DNA from: Shewanella inventionis
GTDB taxonomy: Bacteria; Pseudomonadota; Gammaproteobacteria; Enterobacterales; Shewanellaceae
DNA length: 64,000 nt
Assembly: GCF_014641855.1 (NCBI RefSeq)
Contig: NZ_BMII01000020.1
Coordinates: 1-64,000, forward strand
Reading direction: 5' to 3'
The position numbers were made by a program, and so were the translations under genes. Numbering within the stretch: the stretch's first letter is position 1; each line of letters opens with the position of its first letter. Of this stretch, positions 21,011 through 30,306 are shown in pieces. The notes beneath the pieces were generated by a model that was not told the origin of the DNA, did not search any database, and worked only from the letters and a program-made list of their open reading frames with translations.

Positions 21011-22033
21011 TTAAGCGTATTTTACACAGTTACGCCCAGCATTTTTCGCCTTATAGAGTTGCTCGTCTGCTCGCGCCATTAACGTCTCAGCATCATCCCC
21101 AGTTTGTAGGGTCGCCACACCAATCGATACGGTAATATGGCCTAAACTCTGTTTCTTTTCTTTTCCGATAGACAGCTTTTTAAGTGAAATACGCTCACGA
21201 ATTTTTTCTGCCACATTGACGGCATCATGCAGTTTTGCATTTGGCAGCATCACCACAAACTCTTCACCGCCATAACGCGCCACTAAATCATCGCCTTTAA
21301 CTGTATTTTTCATGGCTAAAGCCACATACGCTAACACTTTGTCGCCAATTAGATGACCAAAAGTATCGTTAAATAACTTAAAATGATCGATATCAATCAT
21401 TAACAAACTGCAAACCGTTTGAGTGTCTGTAAATTTGGTCATTTGCTCTGCTGCAAATAATTCATAAGCGCGGCGATTCTTCAGCGAGGTCAACTCATCA
21501 GTCATGGCCACCTTACTTAAGTTATCCATTTCACTTTTTAGGTTAGCAATTTCATCTGACAACGAGACCAAGCTGCTGGTCATTTCACGATTTTTGGCAA
21601 TCACTTGTTCAACTTCAGCAGCAATACTGAGCGCGATAAGGTTTAATTCATCCGAGCTTGGCTTAGCTTGCAATTGAGTACCGTAACCACTCAAATTAGC
21701 AGAAAAGGACTCAGTCCCTTGACCAAGTTGCTCAATTTTGTTGACGAGACTATTGATCAATATTTGAGTTTCAATTTGAACGTTTTCGATAATTTCTGGC
21801 GAGTGCTCTTCAATAAAGCGATTATATAAGCCTAAATTGACTTCTGGGGTAAACTTAACATCATTGGCAATTAGACCATCTATGGCACGTTTAAGGTTGA
21901 GGTTAGTTTCGGCAAAATAATCATACCAAATGGCATAGTTTTCAGGCGTTACAGGGATAGCTAACTCTGCCATTTTAGGTAACGCTAAATGCAAGATTTG
22001 CGATGTTTGTTCTAAATTTTGATTATTGTGCAT
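21011..22033 (-). CDS. Diguanylate cyclase, GGEEF domain (340 aa)
   Basis: It synthesises cyclic di-GMP from two GTP. The C-terminal GGDEF domain starts near residue 175 (MTDELTSLKNRRAYELF) and contains the active signature RYGGEEFVVMLP. The product-inhibition I-site, normally RxxD five residues before the signature, reads KGDD, so feedback inhibition may be weak. The N-terminal 150 residues are soluble and helical with YAIWYDYFAETN, a conserved sensory-type segment; no membrane segments are seen, so the protein is cytosolic. The ATG at 22033 is chosen; a TTG 36 bases upstream is possible. Confidence 0.9.
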   Translation of the reverse strand: MHNNQNLEQTSQILHLALPKMAELAIPVTPENYAIWYDYFAETNLNLKRAIDGLIANDVKFTPEVNLGLYNRFIEEHSPEIIENVQIETQILINSLVNKIEQLGQGTESFSANLSGYGTQLQAKPSSDELNLIALSIAAEVEQVIAKNREMTSSLVSLSDEIANLKSEMDNLSKVAMTDELTSLKNRRAYELFAAEQMTKFTDTQTVCSLLMIDIDHFKLFNDTFGHLIGDKVLAYVALAMKNTVKGDDLVARYGGEEFVVMLPNAKLHDAVNVAEKIRERISLKKLSIGKEKKQSLGHITVSIGVATLQTGDDAETLMARADEQLYKAKNAGRNCVKYA

Positions 22034-22212
22034 CGAAAACGATACCTTATGATAAAAACAATGTGTCAAAGGTTATCAGTATGTTATGTCACACTTATGA
22101 ACTAAACTCAATTAGAGATGCTAATTTAAACAAACTTTAAATTAATAAAATAACCCCATTGTCAGTCTCAGCCGTTTACTCTGTATTCATATTCAATAAG
22201 GAAATAACACCA

Positions 22213-22770
22213 ATGAACACAAGCATACAATGTAAACCACTAATATTGGCTGCAAGTTTGCTCATCACGAGCATGCCATTGATAACTCAAGCCACACCGA
22301 AAACCAATAACGACACACTAAACACAATCAAGGTGCAAAGCCGCGTAATGAGTGCAGATAACTATCAGGCTCAAACAGATACAAACATGTTCCCTGCTCC
22401 GAGTAAGGCTATGGTGCAGCACATTTTAACCTTACCTAAACTCAATAATGAATCTGACTATTTAATTGAAATTCAAATAGGTCAAAATAAGCAAGTAGAT
22501 TGTAATAAAGTCACATTACTTGGTGAAATAGAAACCCTATCACTTGAGGGTTGGGGCTATCGGTATTATCAAGTGAACAGCATAATGCAAGGACCAAGCA
22601 CCAAAATGATGTGTACAGATGCTAAAACCGTGCAATTTGTAACCCTAGGCGACAGCCTAACCCAAGCATACGACAGTCGTTTACCCACAGTATTTTATCT
22701 ACCAAAAGACGCTCAATTACGTTATCGAATTTGGCGGGCGGTAAGTGAATTTAACTACAGTAATAAATAG
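22213..22770 (+). CDS. eco: Ecotin-family periplasmic serine protease inhibitor (185 aa)
   Basis: Ecotin is a periplasmic dimeric inhibitor of trypsin-fold proteases. The signal peptide runs about residues 1-30 (cleavage near TQA). The fold-defining segments are LIEIQIGQNKQVDC, LEGWGYRYYQV, the reactive loop GPSTKMMC, and RLPTVFYLPKDAQLRYRIWRA. The two Cys match the disulfide that holds the loop. Aligned on that Cys, the P1 residue is Lys instead of the Met of E. coli ecotin. The start at 22213 has AAGGA upstream. It is transcribed alone, divergent from the cyclase. Confidence 0.93.
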   Translation: MNTSIQCKPLILAASLLITSMPLITQATPKTNNDTLNTIKVQSRVMSADNYQAQTDTNMFPAPSKAMVQHILTLPKLNNESDYLIEIQIGQNKQVDCNKVTLLGEIETLSLEGWGYRYYQVNSIMQGPSTKMMCTDAKTVQFVTLGDSLTQAYDSRLPTVFYLPKDAQLRYRIWRAVSEFNYSNK

Positions 22771-22933
22771 ATAGTATTTAAATTATCAACAGCCTGCCGT
22801 CAATAGGTTACGACTATTATGTGGGATTAAGGCTGCCAGTAGCAGCCTTGTTGACAGACTTGTGTTTGCCATCAGGTTTATAAGAGTTCAGCTCAACGAG
22901 ATGACCTATTGTACAGAACCAGTAGTAGAGTGA

Positions 22934-23209
22934 TTAATAGCGTCGTACCCGCACGACTTGCATTATTTCGATTTCAAAGCCTGCAATCACTTCTTTAGAA
23001 GGGTAATAAATTAAATTCACCTTTTGACCCTGCAAACTTTTAAAGCGCTTAGGTCTTTTGTACTTAAAGGGAACATCACAATTTTCAATCATAAGGGTTT
23101 GCAGCACCCAATCACCGATTTCTCGCTGCGTATGAGAAATGACAGTCACGCCTTCAGTTTGCACTAAATTAGCGTGTTTCTTTAGTAATGCTTCTGGAAC
23201 GGGTTTCAT
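22934..23209 (-). CDS. Small conserved-looking protein coupled to the RecQ-like helicase (91 aa)
   Basis: I do not recognise a family. It is basic, rich in Lys and Arg, with KYKRPKRFKSLQGQKVNLIYYPS in the middle and RVRRY at the C-terminus. Alternating hydrophobic strands suggest a small beta fold. Its ATG overlaps the helicase stop by four bases (ATGA), so translation is coupled and a joint role is plausible. No Cys pairs or membrane segments. A 21-nt hairpin (22829-22849) lies downstream without a T-tract. Confidence 0.75.
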   Translation of the reverse strand: MKPVPEALLKKHANLVQTEGVTVISHTQREIGDWVLQTLMIENCDVPFKYKRPKRFKSLQGQKVNLIYYPSKEVIAGFEIEIMQVVRVRRY

Positions 23210-25212
23210 GAATTCACCTTCTTAAGAGCATCCAGAATGTCTTGGTATCGATAAGCACTAAAACGGCCAAAGCCTTGAAATTGTTTAACTTTCAATCGAC
23301 TAAATCTTGGCATCACCATACCAGCTAAAAACTTAGCCTGTGTTGCTATGGTCAAAGTGGGTAACGATTTGTCTTGAACCACTTGCTGCAATGGTGCAAG
23401 TAAAGTGGCAATGTTGTCTGCCTCTGGTAATGCAGGCAACGTCTGTTTAGATAATACCGCAATTTGCCCTCGACAAACACTGCAATGGCCACATGTTTGT
23501 GGCGCAGCGTGATCATCAAAATACAGCGCTAATGCAGAGCTTAAACAGGTGTCGAGCTCAAAATAGGCGACCAACTTACTTATCCGCACAATTTCTTTGC
23601 GCTCATTATCACTAAAATAGTCCGATAATTGTTGCGTCAGTTGCTGTCGCTGCAAAGTAGATTGCAACGCTTGCTGATTGACGGTAAATACTTGAGTGAT
23701 TTTTTTTGTTTCAAGCACAATCAATTGTTGTTCGGCTAGATATTCAAGCGCTGCAACTACCCGCTGACGCTCGCTACCATATTGCTGGTACAAACGGTCA
23801 AAATCCAGTTGCCCCCAAATCTTTTTAAAATGCGTATGTTCAAATATCTGGTTTAAAAATGCCTGGCGCTCAGGGTTAAAGCGATTAAGTATGACGTGTT
23901 TGTCTTCAACAAAGCGATATTTAAAGTCGGCAAAATACGCAAAACTTGGCTTAATCACATCCATGAGTTCTAACTGCACAAATAAGGTTTTTAAGGGCAG
24001 CGTTCTAATGTTGCAAGCGGTAGACAAAGATAGCTCTTGCACTTCCCAGCGCCCTTGATCCGTTTCTGTCGCAATAATCTCTAATAAATCAGCAATGCTT
24101 TCTGGCTCAGGTGTATCACCATACACAAAGTTTTCGACCGTATTTAACCCATCCAAGTTTGCCAGAGTATAGCAATAAGATAGCTGACCATCGCGCCCTG
24201 CTCGGCCGATTTCCTGACTGTAATTTTCTATCGATTTAGGTAAGTCATAATGAATAACAAAGCGAATATCAGATTTATCTATTCCCATACCAAAGGCAAT
24301 AGTCGCAACTATCACCTGGACTTGATTATCCATAAACTGTTGCTGAATACTTTGTCGTGACTCTTGCTCCATCCCTGCATGATACGCCTGCGCGTTAACC
24401 CCAGCCGTTTTTAACAGCTGGGCAACGTCTTCTGCCGTGTGCTGTAACGTAACGTACACTATCCCTACGCAATCACTCGCCGTAAAGTGCTTTACATAAT
24501 GCACAAGATGATGATTTTTCTCTTGTTCAGTCACGGCAATCACAGACAAATCTAAATTTGAACGATAAAAACCAGTTTGAACAATCTGCTGTGGTGCCAA
24601 TGCAAACCGCGAGGCCATATCGCGTTTAACCTGTTCTGTTGCTGTGGCCGTTAGTAACAAGGTTTGTGGGATTGAAAACGCCTGACAAAACTGCGGAATT
24701 TTTAAATAATCAGGACGAAAATTATGCCCCCACTCTGAAATGCAGTGAGCTTCATCAACCACCAGTAATGAAATCGGCACAGAATGTAAAAACTGCCTAA
24801 AGCGCTCATTTTTAAAACGCTCAACCGAGACCATTAATATCCGAGTCTGTTTGTCACGAATATCTCGCATAACTTGTTGAGTTTGCTCGTAGGTTAAACT
24901 CGAATCAATACTGGCGGCAGCAATGCCTTTACTGGCCAAAAAAGCCAGCTGATCTTTCATTAATGCCAATAATGGTGAAATCACTAACGTCAAATTGGGC
25001 AGTTGTTGAGCACAAAACTGATAACACAAAGATTTACCAGAACCAGTGGGGAAAATCGCTAACGCGGAGTGACCAGACAAAATCGTTTCGATGACCTGTT
25101 GCTGCCCTTCTCTAAACTCAGCAAAGCCAAACTGTTGCTGCAAAAGTAAATGTAAATCGGCAACGTTTAAACGAGAAGAGCCCTGTGCAATAATTGGGGT
25201 ATGGGTTGTCAT
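23206..25212 (-). CDS. RecQ-family DNA helicase, short form (668 aa)
   Basis: An ATP-dependent 3'-5' DNA helicase of superfamily 2. Motif 0 region FGFAEFREGQQ; Walker A PTGSGKSLCYQ; DEAH box VVDEAHCISEWGHNFRPDY; motif III LTATAT; motif V VIVATIAFGMGIDKSDIRFV; motif VI QEIGRAGRDG. A zinc-type CGHCSVC lies at about residue 575. After it comes a short C-terminal domain, and I see no HRDC domain. This points to a RecQ paralogue rather than the main RecQ. The ATG at 25212 is preceded by AAGGA; a longer frame is open but unsupported. It overlaps the 91-residue gene. Confidence 0.9.
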   Translation of the reverse strand: MTTHTPIIAQGSSRLNVADLHLLLQQQFGFAEFREGQQQVIETILSGHSALAIFPTGSGKSLCYQFCAQQLPNLTLVISPLLALMKDQLAFLASKGIAAASIDSSLTYEQTQQVMRDIRDKQTRILMVSVERFKNERFRQFLHSVPISLLVVDEAHCISEWGHNFRPDYLKIPQFCQAFSIPQTLLLTATATEQVKRDMASRFALAPQQIVQTGFYRSNLDLSVIAVTEQEKNHHLVHYVKHFTASDCVGIVYVTLQHTAEDVAQLLKTAGVNAQAYHAGMEQESRQSIQQQFMDNQVQVIVATIAFGMGIDKSDIRFVIHYDLPKSIENYSQEIGRAGRDGQLSYCYTLANLDGLNTVENFVYGDTPEPESIADLLEIIATETDQGRWEVQELSLSTACNIRTLPLKTLFVQLELMDVIKPSFAYFADFKYRFVEDKHVILNRFNPERQAFLNQIFEHTHFKKIWGQLDFDRLYQQYGSERQRVVAALEYLAEQQLIVLETKKITQVFTVNQQALQSTLQRQQLTQQLSDYFSDNERKEIVRISKLVAYFELDTCLSSALALYFDDHAAPQTCGHCSVCRGQIAVLSKQTLPALPEADNIATLLAPLQQVVQDKSLPTLTIATQAKFLAGMVMPRFSRLKVKQFQGFGRFSAYRYQDILDALKKVNS

Positions 25213-25297
25213 AATGTTCCTTGTTATGAATGTTAAACCCAATACAGCATAGGCTTATGTAAAAAAGAGCGTGCCAACCATCAGGCTCAATATACCC

Positions 25298-25657
25298 TTA
25301 TTGAGCCTGTTTACGGGCAATATATTGGTTAATCAACTGGGTTAGTTTGTCTTCAAATCGCTCTTCTATATCATCAAGGTTTTGATCGAACGATTGCACA
25401 AATTTGATGGCCTTATCGCGGGGTAATATTTTACCAGCAAGGCTGTATTGAATTTCTGCTAAGGATTTATCAAAACGAGGAGAGATAAACCATTGGCATA
25501 TATCGGCATTAAAATTGGCTAAGCTCCGCTCGGCAAGTTGACAAAAAGTGATTATATGATCGACGCCATCAGGGCCTAGGCATCCGGGTTCGAGTCTACA
25601 TAATATGACTAATTTTTGCATGCTGTTATGCCCAGAGCTATTGAGTAGGTCTTCCAT
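25298..25657 (-). CDS. Uncharacterised protein (119 aa, shorter start possible)
   Basis: I do not recognise this protein. The recognisable body starts MQKLVILCRLEPGCLGPDGVDHI and runs into acidic, helical, amphipathic sequence (DQNLDDIEERFEDKLTQLI) with a basic tail. It is soluble, with three Cys near the N-terminus. Two ATGs are possible, at 25657 and 25621, and neither has a clear ribosome-binding site; the second gives 107 residues. It lies between the DTW-domain gene and the helicase, same strand, without obvious coupling. The stop lies inside a GGCTCAATA inverted repeat (25283-25306). Confidence 0.65.
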   Translation of the reverse strand: MEDLLNSSGHNSMQKLVILCRLEPGCLGPDGVDHIITFCQLAERSLANFNADICQWFISPRFDKSLAEIQYSLAGKILPRDKAIKFVQSFDQNLDDIEERFEDKLTQLINQYIARKQAQ

Positions 25658-25700
25658 AAAATTGTTATATCATCCTTAGCAGTCGGGTAAATTTGTATTA

Positions 25701-25751
25701 TGGCACTTAGGATTTAAACCAAGCAAGCGATCCAATTGAGCTGCCATTTAG
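25701..25751 (-). pseudogene. tRNA-like relic
   Basis: On the minus strand a D-arm-like AGCTCAATTGGAT and a T-arm-like GGTTTAAATCC are followed eight bases later by a terminal CCA. The anticodon arm is missing and the acceptor pairs poorly. This may be a collapsed tRNA gene or a coincidence. Confidence 0.25.
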
Positions 25752-25790
25752 CATCCAGTAAAAATCAAAAAGATGCAAATTGCCCGGTTT

Positions 25791-26600
25791 TTACTTATCA
25801 CTCACCGGTTGGTCAAGGCTCACAGCTAATGCATCAGTAAAAGCGTTAATATATTGATTTATCGGCGTTAAGGTTTCTTTAGCGCGGCGATTACGTCCAA
25901 GCAATGATGACTCAACAAATAAATCAAACCAGGCAGACAACGCAACACCATTTTGCGGCTCTTGGGCTGCGGTTAATGCCAATGAAGCCACTTCAGCAGT
26001 ACCAAGCTGAAAATCATGACTGCCTTTACGCAGTGCATACGTCGCTAATGCCTCAGGGGCAAAGGATAACACTGGCATCTGGTGCAAATACGGACTTTTA
26101 CGGTACATTTTTATGGCTTCACGCCAACTACCATCAAGCATAATCAACAAGGGAATTTTTTTATTGCCCTGAGCTTGCCCTAAATCATGTGGCAAAATTT
26201 GATTAACAATAGGTTGCTGGTTTTCAATGTATTGCTGCGGAAACACTAAGTAAGGCTGATAACGGTCATCATTTAGCACGGCAAACATAGCTTGATCGGG
26301 ATCTGTACGAGTCCATAAAAACGCATGGGTATCAGGGATTAAATCAGCAATCAAGCGGCCGCTATTGGTAGGCTTTAATACTTCGTCGTTATACATCAAT
26401 AACATAAAACTGACTTGCGTCGCCAAATATTGTCGGTATTTGCATGTGCAAAATAATTCACCCAATAAACACAATTCACAACGGATAAGCTTTTTCCCAC
26501 GCGCACCAAACGGTTTTGTTGACAGTGATTTTCGATAAGCATGCAAGCGATGCACTGCATGTATCGGGGCTTTAAGATTTTGGCTAACAACTTGGGTCAT
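25791..26600 (-). CDS. DTW-domain protein, TapT/YfiP-like tRNA aminocarboxypropyltransferase family (269 aa)
   Basis: DTW proteins transfer an aminocarboxypropyl group from S-adenosylmethionine to tRNA uridine (acp3U). Seen here are the Cys cluster RCELCLLGELFCTC (about residues 40-54), a probable zinc site, and the motif LDGSWREAIKMYRKSPYL, which matches the family's DGTW-type signature with Ser replacing Thr. RKGSHDFQLGTAEVAS is the conserved C-terminal block. It is downstream of pssA and separated from it by a terminator. The family is confident; the modified position is not shown by sequence alone. Confidence 0.85.
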   Translation of the reverse strand: MTQVVSQNLKAPIHAVHRLHAYRKSLSTKPFGARGKKLIRCELCLLGELFCTCKYRQYLATQVSFMLLMYNDEVLKPTNSGRLIADLIPDTHAFLWTRTDPDQAMFAVLNDDRYQPYLVFPQQYIENQQPIVNQILPHDLGQAQGNKKIPLLIMLDGSWREAIKMYRKSPYLHQMPVLSFAPEALATYALRKGSHDFQLGTAEVASLALTAAQEPQNGVALSAWFDLFVESSLLGRNRRAKETLTPINQYINAFTDALAVSLDQPVSDK

Positions 26601-26614
26601 ATAACACTCTGAAG

Positions 26615-26646
26615 TGAAAAAAATTCATCACCATAAAGGTGATGAA
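26615..26646 (-). terminator. pssA terminator
   Basis: On the minus strand TTCATCACC/GGTGATGAA with a five-base loop is followed by seven T residues, about 28 nt past the pssA stop. Confidence 0.82.
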
Positions 26647-26673
26647 TATAAAATACGGTTTATACAATGAGGA

Positions 26674-27987
26674 TTATAGGATACGGCGCAATAAAAAGTC
26701 AGCTTTTAAACGACGGATCCGATTCATGATCTTTTTCACTGGCTTGGGATATTTATGTAAAGTGTCTATTTGACTGTAATGAAACAAGCGCTCGGTATGC
26801 AATAAAATATGTGCTTGTTCAGCAATAAAAGACGCTTTCCAACTTCCTGACTCGTCATGTAACAACAAGCCATTTTCTAAATCTAATGCCCACGCACGGG
26901 GGTTAAGATTAGAGCCTGTAATAAGGTGTTTACGATTGTCTGCACTAATCCCCTTTAAATGGAAACTATTGATGCCGTCTTTCCATAAATGAATATTCAA
27001 CTGACCATTTTCAATGGCCCATTGCTGGCGTTTAGCAAATTTACGTAACGATTGCTCATACATGTATGGCAAAGCACCAATGGTTGTAAAATCTTGCTCT
27101 GGTGGTATGTAAAAATCGTTTGCGGTTTTATCACCTACCACTATGTCTATCTTTTTGCCCGCACGAAGATGCTTAGCCAGTGCTCGTGATAATATCGCTG
27201 GAGGGTTAAAATAGGGGGTACAAATAAACAGGTGTTGCCTAGATGACTCAACCAGCTTAATAACGGTGTCGTTCAATAAATTATTTTTACGCCCCAACCC
27301 CAATAGCGGAGTAACACGATTACCAACGGTTGTGCCAGAATACTGATAATGCGCTTGAGAGAGCTTGTTTTTAAAGTTCTTAATATCCTGCTTTTCAGGG
27401 TTGTATTCGTTTTCTAAAGGCTGACTTAACACGCTAACAGCAGCATCATTGATGATGTCATTTTTTATCATATCGCGCATACATCGAGCGAGTTCAGCGC
27501 TTTCAATAACATGATAACGATCAAATCGGTACTTATCTTTTTGGTGCAGATAAATATTGTTAATACTTGCACCGCTATATATCACGGCATCGTCAATAAC
27601 AAAGCCCTTGAGGTGCAACACGCCCATAAACTCACGTGATTTAACCGGTACACCAATAATATCAAACGGATGCGATGCTTCGGCCATCAAATTACGGTAC
27701 AAAATATAATTACCACTGTCGCCTTTATGGCCAATGAGCCCACGACGGGCACGGTGATAATCGACCAGTACTTTGATGTCTAAATCTGGTTGGCGCGCTT
27801 TAGCAGCTAATAACGCATGCAACACTTCACGGCCGGCTTCATCGTCTTCGACGTACAAAGCGGCAATGTAAATTGAAGATGTTGCTGATGCAATTCGAGC
27901 TAATAATGCTTGTTTAAATTCTTGGGGAGTTAACAACCAAGATACCGCATCCGCTTTTAGCGCTATACCACCTAGCTTATCCAGCAA
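26674..27987 (-). CDS. pssA: CDP-diacylglycerol-serine O-phosphatidyltransferase PssA (437 aa)
   Basis: PssA makes phosphatidylserine, the precursor of phosphatidylethanolamine. It is a peripheral enzyme of the phospholipase D superfamily. Both HKD-type motifs are visible: LHLKGFVIDDAVIYSGAS and FHLKGISADNRKHLITGSNLN, along with VVGDKTANDFYIP. The Arg/Lys-rich C-terminus (MNRIRRLKADFLLRRIL) fits membrane or ribosome association. It aligns closely with the E. coli enzyme as I recall it. The start is TTG at 27987, with a strong AAGGAGG five bases before it; no ATG is suitable. Confidence 0.95.
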   Translation of the reverse strand: MLDKLGGIALKADAVSWLLTPQEFKQALLARIASATSSIYIAALYVEDDEAGREVLHALLAAKARQPDLDIKVLVDYHRARRGLIGHKGDSGNYILYRNLMAEASHPFDIIGVPVKSREFMGVLHLKGFVIDDAVIYSGASINNIYLHQKDKYRFDRYHVIESAELARCMRDMIKNDIINDAAVSVLSQPLENEYNPEKQDIKNFKNKLSQAHYQYSGTTVGNRVTPLLGLGRKNNLLNDTVIKLVESSRQHLFICTPYFNPPAILSRALAKHLRAGKKIDIVVGDKTANDFYIPPEQDFTTIGALPYMYEQSLRKFAKRQQWAIENGQLNIHLWKDGINSFHLKGISADNRKHLITGSNLNPRAWALDLENGLLLHDESGSWKASFIAEQAHILLHTERLFHYSQIDTLHKYPKPVKKIMNRIRRLKADFLLRRIL

Positions 27988-28205
27988 GGCATCCTCCTTA
28001 AAAATGAGTGACTCTCACAATCGTAAAGTGATGAGAAAATAAAACAGTCTACAGCCTATCGTTATGATTATGTGGGCTGCGACATAAGCAAGGCTTCGGG
28101 CTTAACGGGCAATATTGACAGACGTTTCGCCACACAACCCCCCTTTTCCACAAGATATCGCATTAATAGACCATACAATGGTTAAGTTTGCGTTAAATCG
28201 CAGCA

Positions 28206-28419
28206 ATGGAGCCTAATTTAGCTGATAGAAATTACCGACTAACCAAGTGATGAGCAAGATGTTTCTTACTTTATACAGGTTTTAGTGGCATTAATTGCAC
28301 AAAATGAACACAACCTAGCTAAATATGTTGCAATGTGCTGGCTTAGTGCACAGCAACTTACGCCACTAAGTGCCGACTTTCGCGTAATCCCTTTGGTATA
28401 TAAGCCGCTTGACCATTAG
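28206..28419 (+). pseudogene. Possible frameshifted small gene (about 70 codons)
   Basis: From the ATG at 28206 the frame reads MEPNLADRNYRLT and hits a stop at once. In the next frame, from about 28243 to the TAG at 28417-28419, a convincing protein-like sequence continues (SDEQDVSYFIQVLVALIAQ, then NLAKYVAMCWLSAQQL). One extra base near 28244 would explain the break. No family is recognised and no ribosome-binding site is clear. The remainder of the 555-nt pssA-dacB gap (27988-28543) shows no other gene. Confidence 0.4.
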
Positions 28420-28543
28420 AGCATTAACCTCAACAATATATTTTGCTAAACGCCCTAATAGTCGTTTCGGTGAATAATTTGTTAAGCTAAAATAACAAGA
28501 TATTGCAAAGCATCATCGCACTTAGACAACGTTATAGGCATAT

Positions 28544-30187
28544 ATGTATTTACCTTTTCCTACTGCATTGCCCCAAAAACCTTCTCAGCGGCAGCATTTG
28601 CGCTTATGTAGCCTGTTATGTGTATTAACAACTTATTTTTTAGCGGCTCCGGCTGCATTAGCAGAAATAAAAATCCCACAAAATCTAGCGACATCTTCAC
28701 AGGTCATTGAAACAACCGCCTCAGATAAAGCCGAAACCCAATACCTTGAAAACATGTTGCAATTACTTAAGCCGGCTTACGCGCAACTTGGAATAAGTGT
28801 TTGGGACATGACCACACAACAAGCTGTATTTACCTATAATGACCAATCATTGATGCAGCCAGCGAGCATTCAAAAACTGTTAACGGCATTAGCGGCAACA
28901 AAGCAACTCGGCCCAGATTTTTATTACCAAACCCAATTAAGCACATACCATCCAACGCCGCTCACCAAACAGATGATAAGTAATGGAGTTTATGGGGGTG
29001 ATATTTATGTCGAATTTAGTGGCGACCCTACATTAACGTATCAAAACCTATTCCAATTACTGACATCATTGCGGGATCTAGGCATCAAGAAAATTGACGG
29101 CCAAGTAGTGTTAGTCAGCGATCAAGACAGCCAACTACAAGCGCCTGGTTGGGTGTGGGATGATTTAGGCATTTGTTATGCCGCGCCAATATCGCCTTTT
29201 ATTATTGATAAAAATTGCGTTTATGGGCGTTTGTCAACCAAAGGGTATAATAAAACCGCTCAAATAACGTTAATGGGCAAGCGCCCTATCGACATTAGCA
29301 ACGATGCCTACTTTATTAACCCTACCGTGGCACAATCGCAACACAAAGCCGCTCCTGCAGGCTCGGTGTATACGCAAGCCAACAGCCAACCAGCCTGCCA
29401 ATTAACCCTAAACCGATTTGACAATAATCGTTACCATCTCACAGGTTGCCACGTAGGAGCTAAATCATTACCCCTAGCGATTGCGATTACGCACCCCGCA
29501 CTTTATGCCCAAAATATTGTGGCTAAGCAATTAACCACTTTAGGCATACAACATAATGCGCCTATGGTACTAAGTCGCCACCAAATTAAACCTGCATCGG
29601 GTCAACGGCAACTGATTGCCAGTCATCAATCTGTCCCATTAACAGCATTGTTATCAACCATGCTATTAAAGTCAGATAATTTAATTGCAGACAGTTTATT
29701 AAAAAAACTTGGCGAGTCGTATTATCAATCGCCCAGTGACTTTGCTCGAAGTAGTCAAGCAATGAAAGCCATATTGTATTCTTTAGGTATCGACTTAGCT
29801 GGCGCCAACATTGCAGATGGTTCAGGGTTATCACGTTATAATTTACTCAGTGCACACCAAGTACTAAATGTACTGACCACAGTTTATCAGCACCCTGAAT
29901 ATCATTTTTTACTCGACACCTTGCCAGAGTCTGGTGTTAGCGGCACCTTACGTTACAAACGTTACTTTAATAAATCACCCTTAAAAAACCATGTATTTGC
30001 CAAAACGGGCAGCATGTTAGGTGTGGCCAATCTTGCTGGTAAAGTCAAAGCAAGCAACGGCCATGACTACTTATTTGTATTAATAGAAAATGGCTTAAGC
30101 CCGCAAATTAAAAAGCAACAAAAAGCCCCTTTCTCAGCAGTATTTTTACAAACAATGATTGATGTACCAAGAAACGAGAACCGCTAA
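28544..30187 (+). CDS. dacB: D-alanyl-D-alanine carboxypeptidase/endopeptidase PBP4 (547 aa)
   Basis: A periplasmic low-molecular-weight penicillin-binding protein that trims or cleaves peptidoglycan cross-links. The signal peptide runs about residues 16-40 with cleavage after PAALA. The serine motif SIQK is at residues 108-111, SDN follows in LLKSDNLIADSL, and KTG lies in FAKTGSMLGVANLAG. The long insertion between SxxK and SxN is typical of the S13 family. It is somewhat longer than E. coli DacB (477 residues), mainly at the N-terminus. It is probably transcribed alone. Confidence 0.94.
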   Translation: MYLPFPTALPQKPSQRQHLRLCSLLCVLTTYFLAAPAALAEIKIPQNLATSSQVIETTASDKAETQYLENMLQLLKPAYAQLGISVWDMTTQQAVFTYNDQSLMQPASIQKLLTALAATKQLGPDFYYQTQLSTYHPTPLTKQMISNGVYGGDIYVEFSGDPTLTYQNLFQLLTSLRDLGIKKIDGQVVLVSDQDSQLQAPGWVWDDLGICYAAPISPFIIDKNCVYGRLSTKGYNKTAQITLMGKRPIDISNDAYFINPTVAQSQHKAAPAGSVYTQANSQPACQLTLNRFDNNRYHLTGCHVGAKSLPLAIAITHPALYAQNIVAKQLTTLGIQHNAPMVLSRHQIKPASGQRQLIASHQSVPLTALLSTMLLKSDNLIADSLLKKLGESYYQSPSDFARSSQAMKAILYSLGIDLAGANIADGSGLSRYNLLSAHQVLNVLTTVYQHPEYHFLLDTLPESGVSGTLRYKRYFNKSPLKNHVFAKTGSMLGVANLAGKVKASNGHDYLFVLIENGLSPQIKKQQKAPFSAVFLQTMIDVPRNENR

Positions 30188-30306
30188 AGCACAGTGGTTT
30201 TCAATAATAATCTCAATAATTTCAGTCTAACACTGACAGTCATTGACTGTTGATATAACATTGTCAGCAAAATTGAAAAGCTAGACGCAAATCGGTTGGA
30301 GATAAT

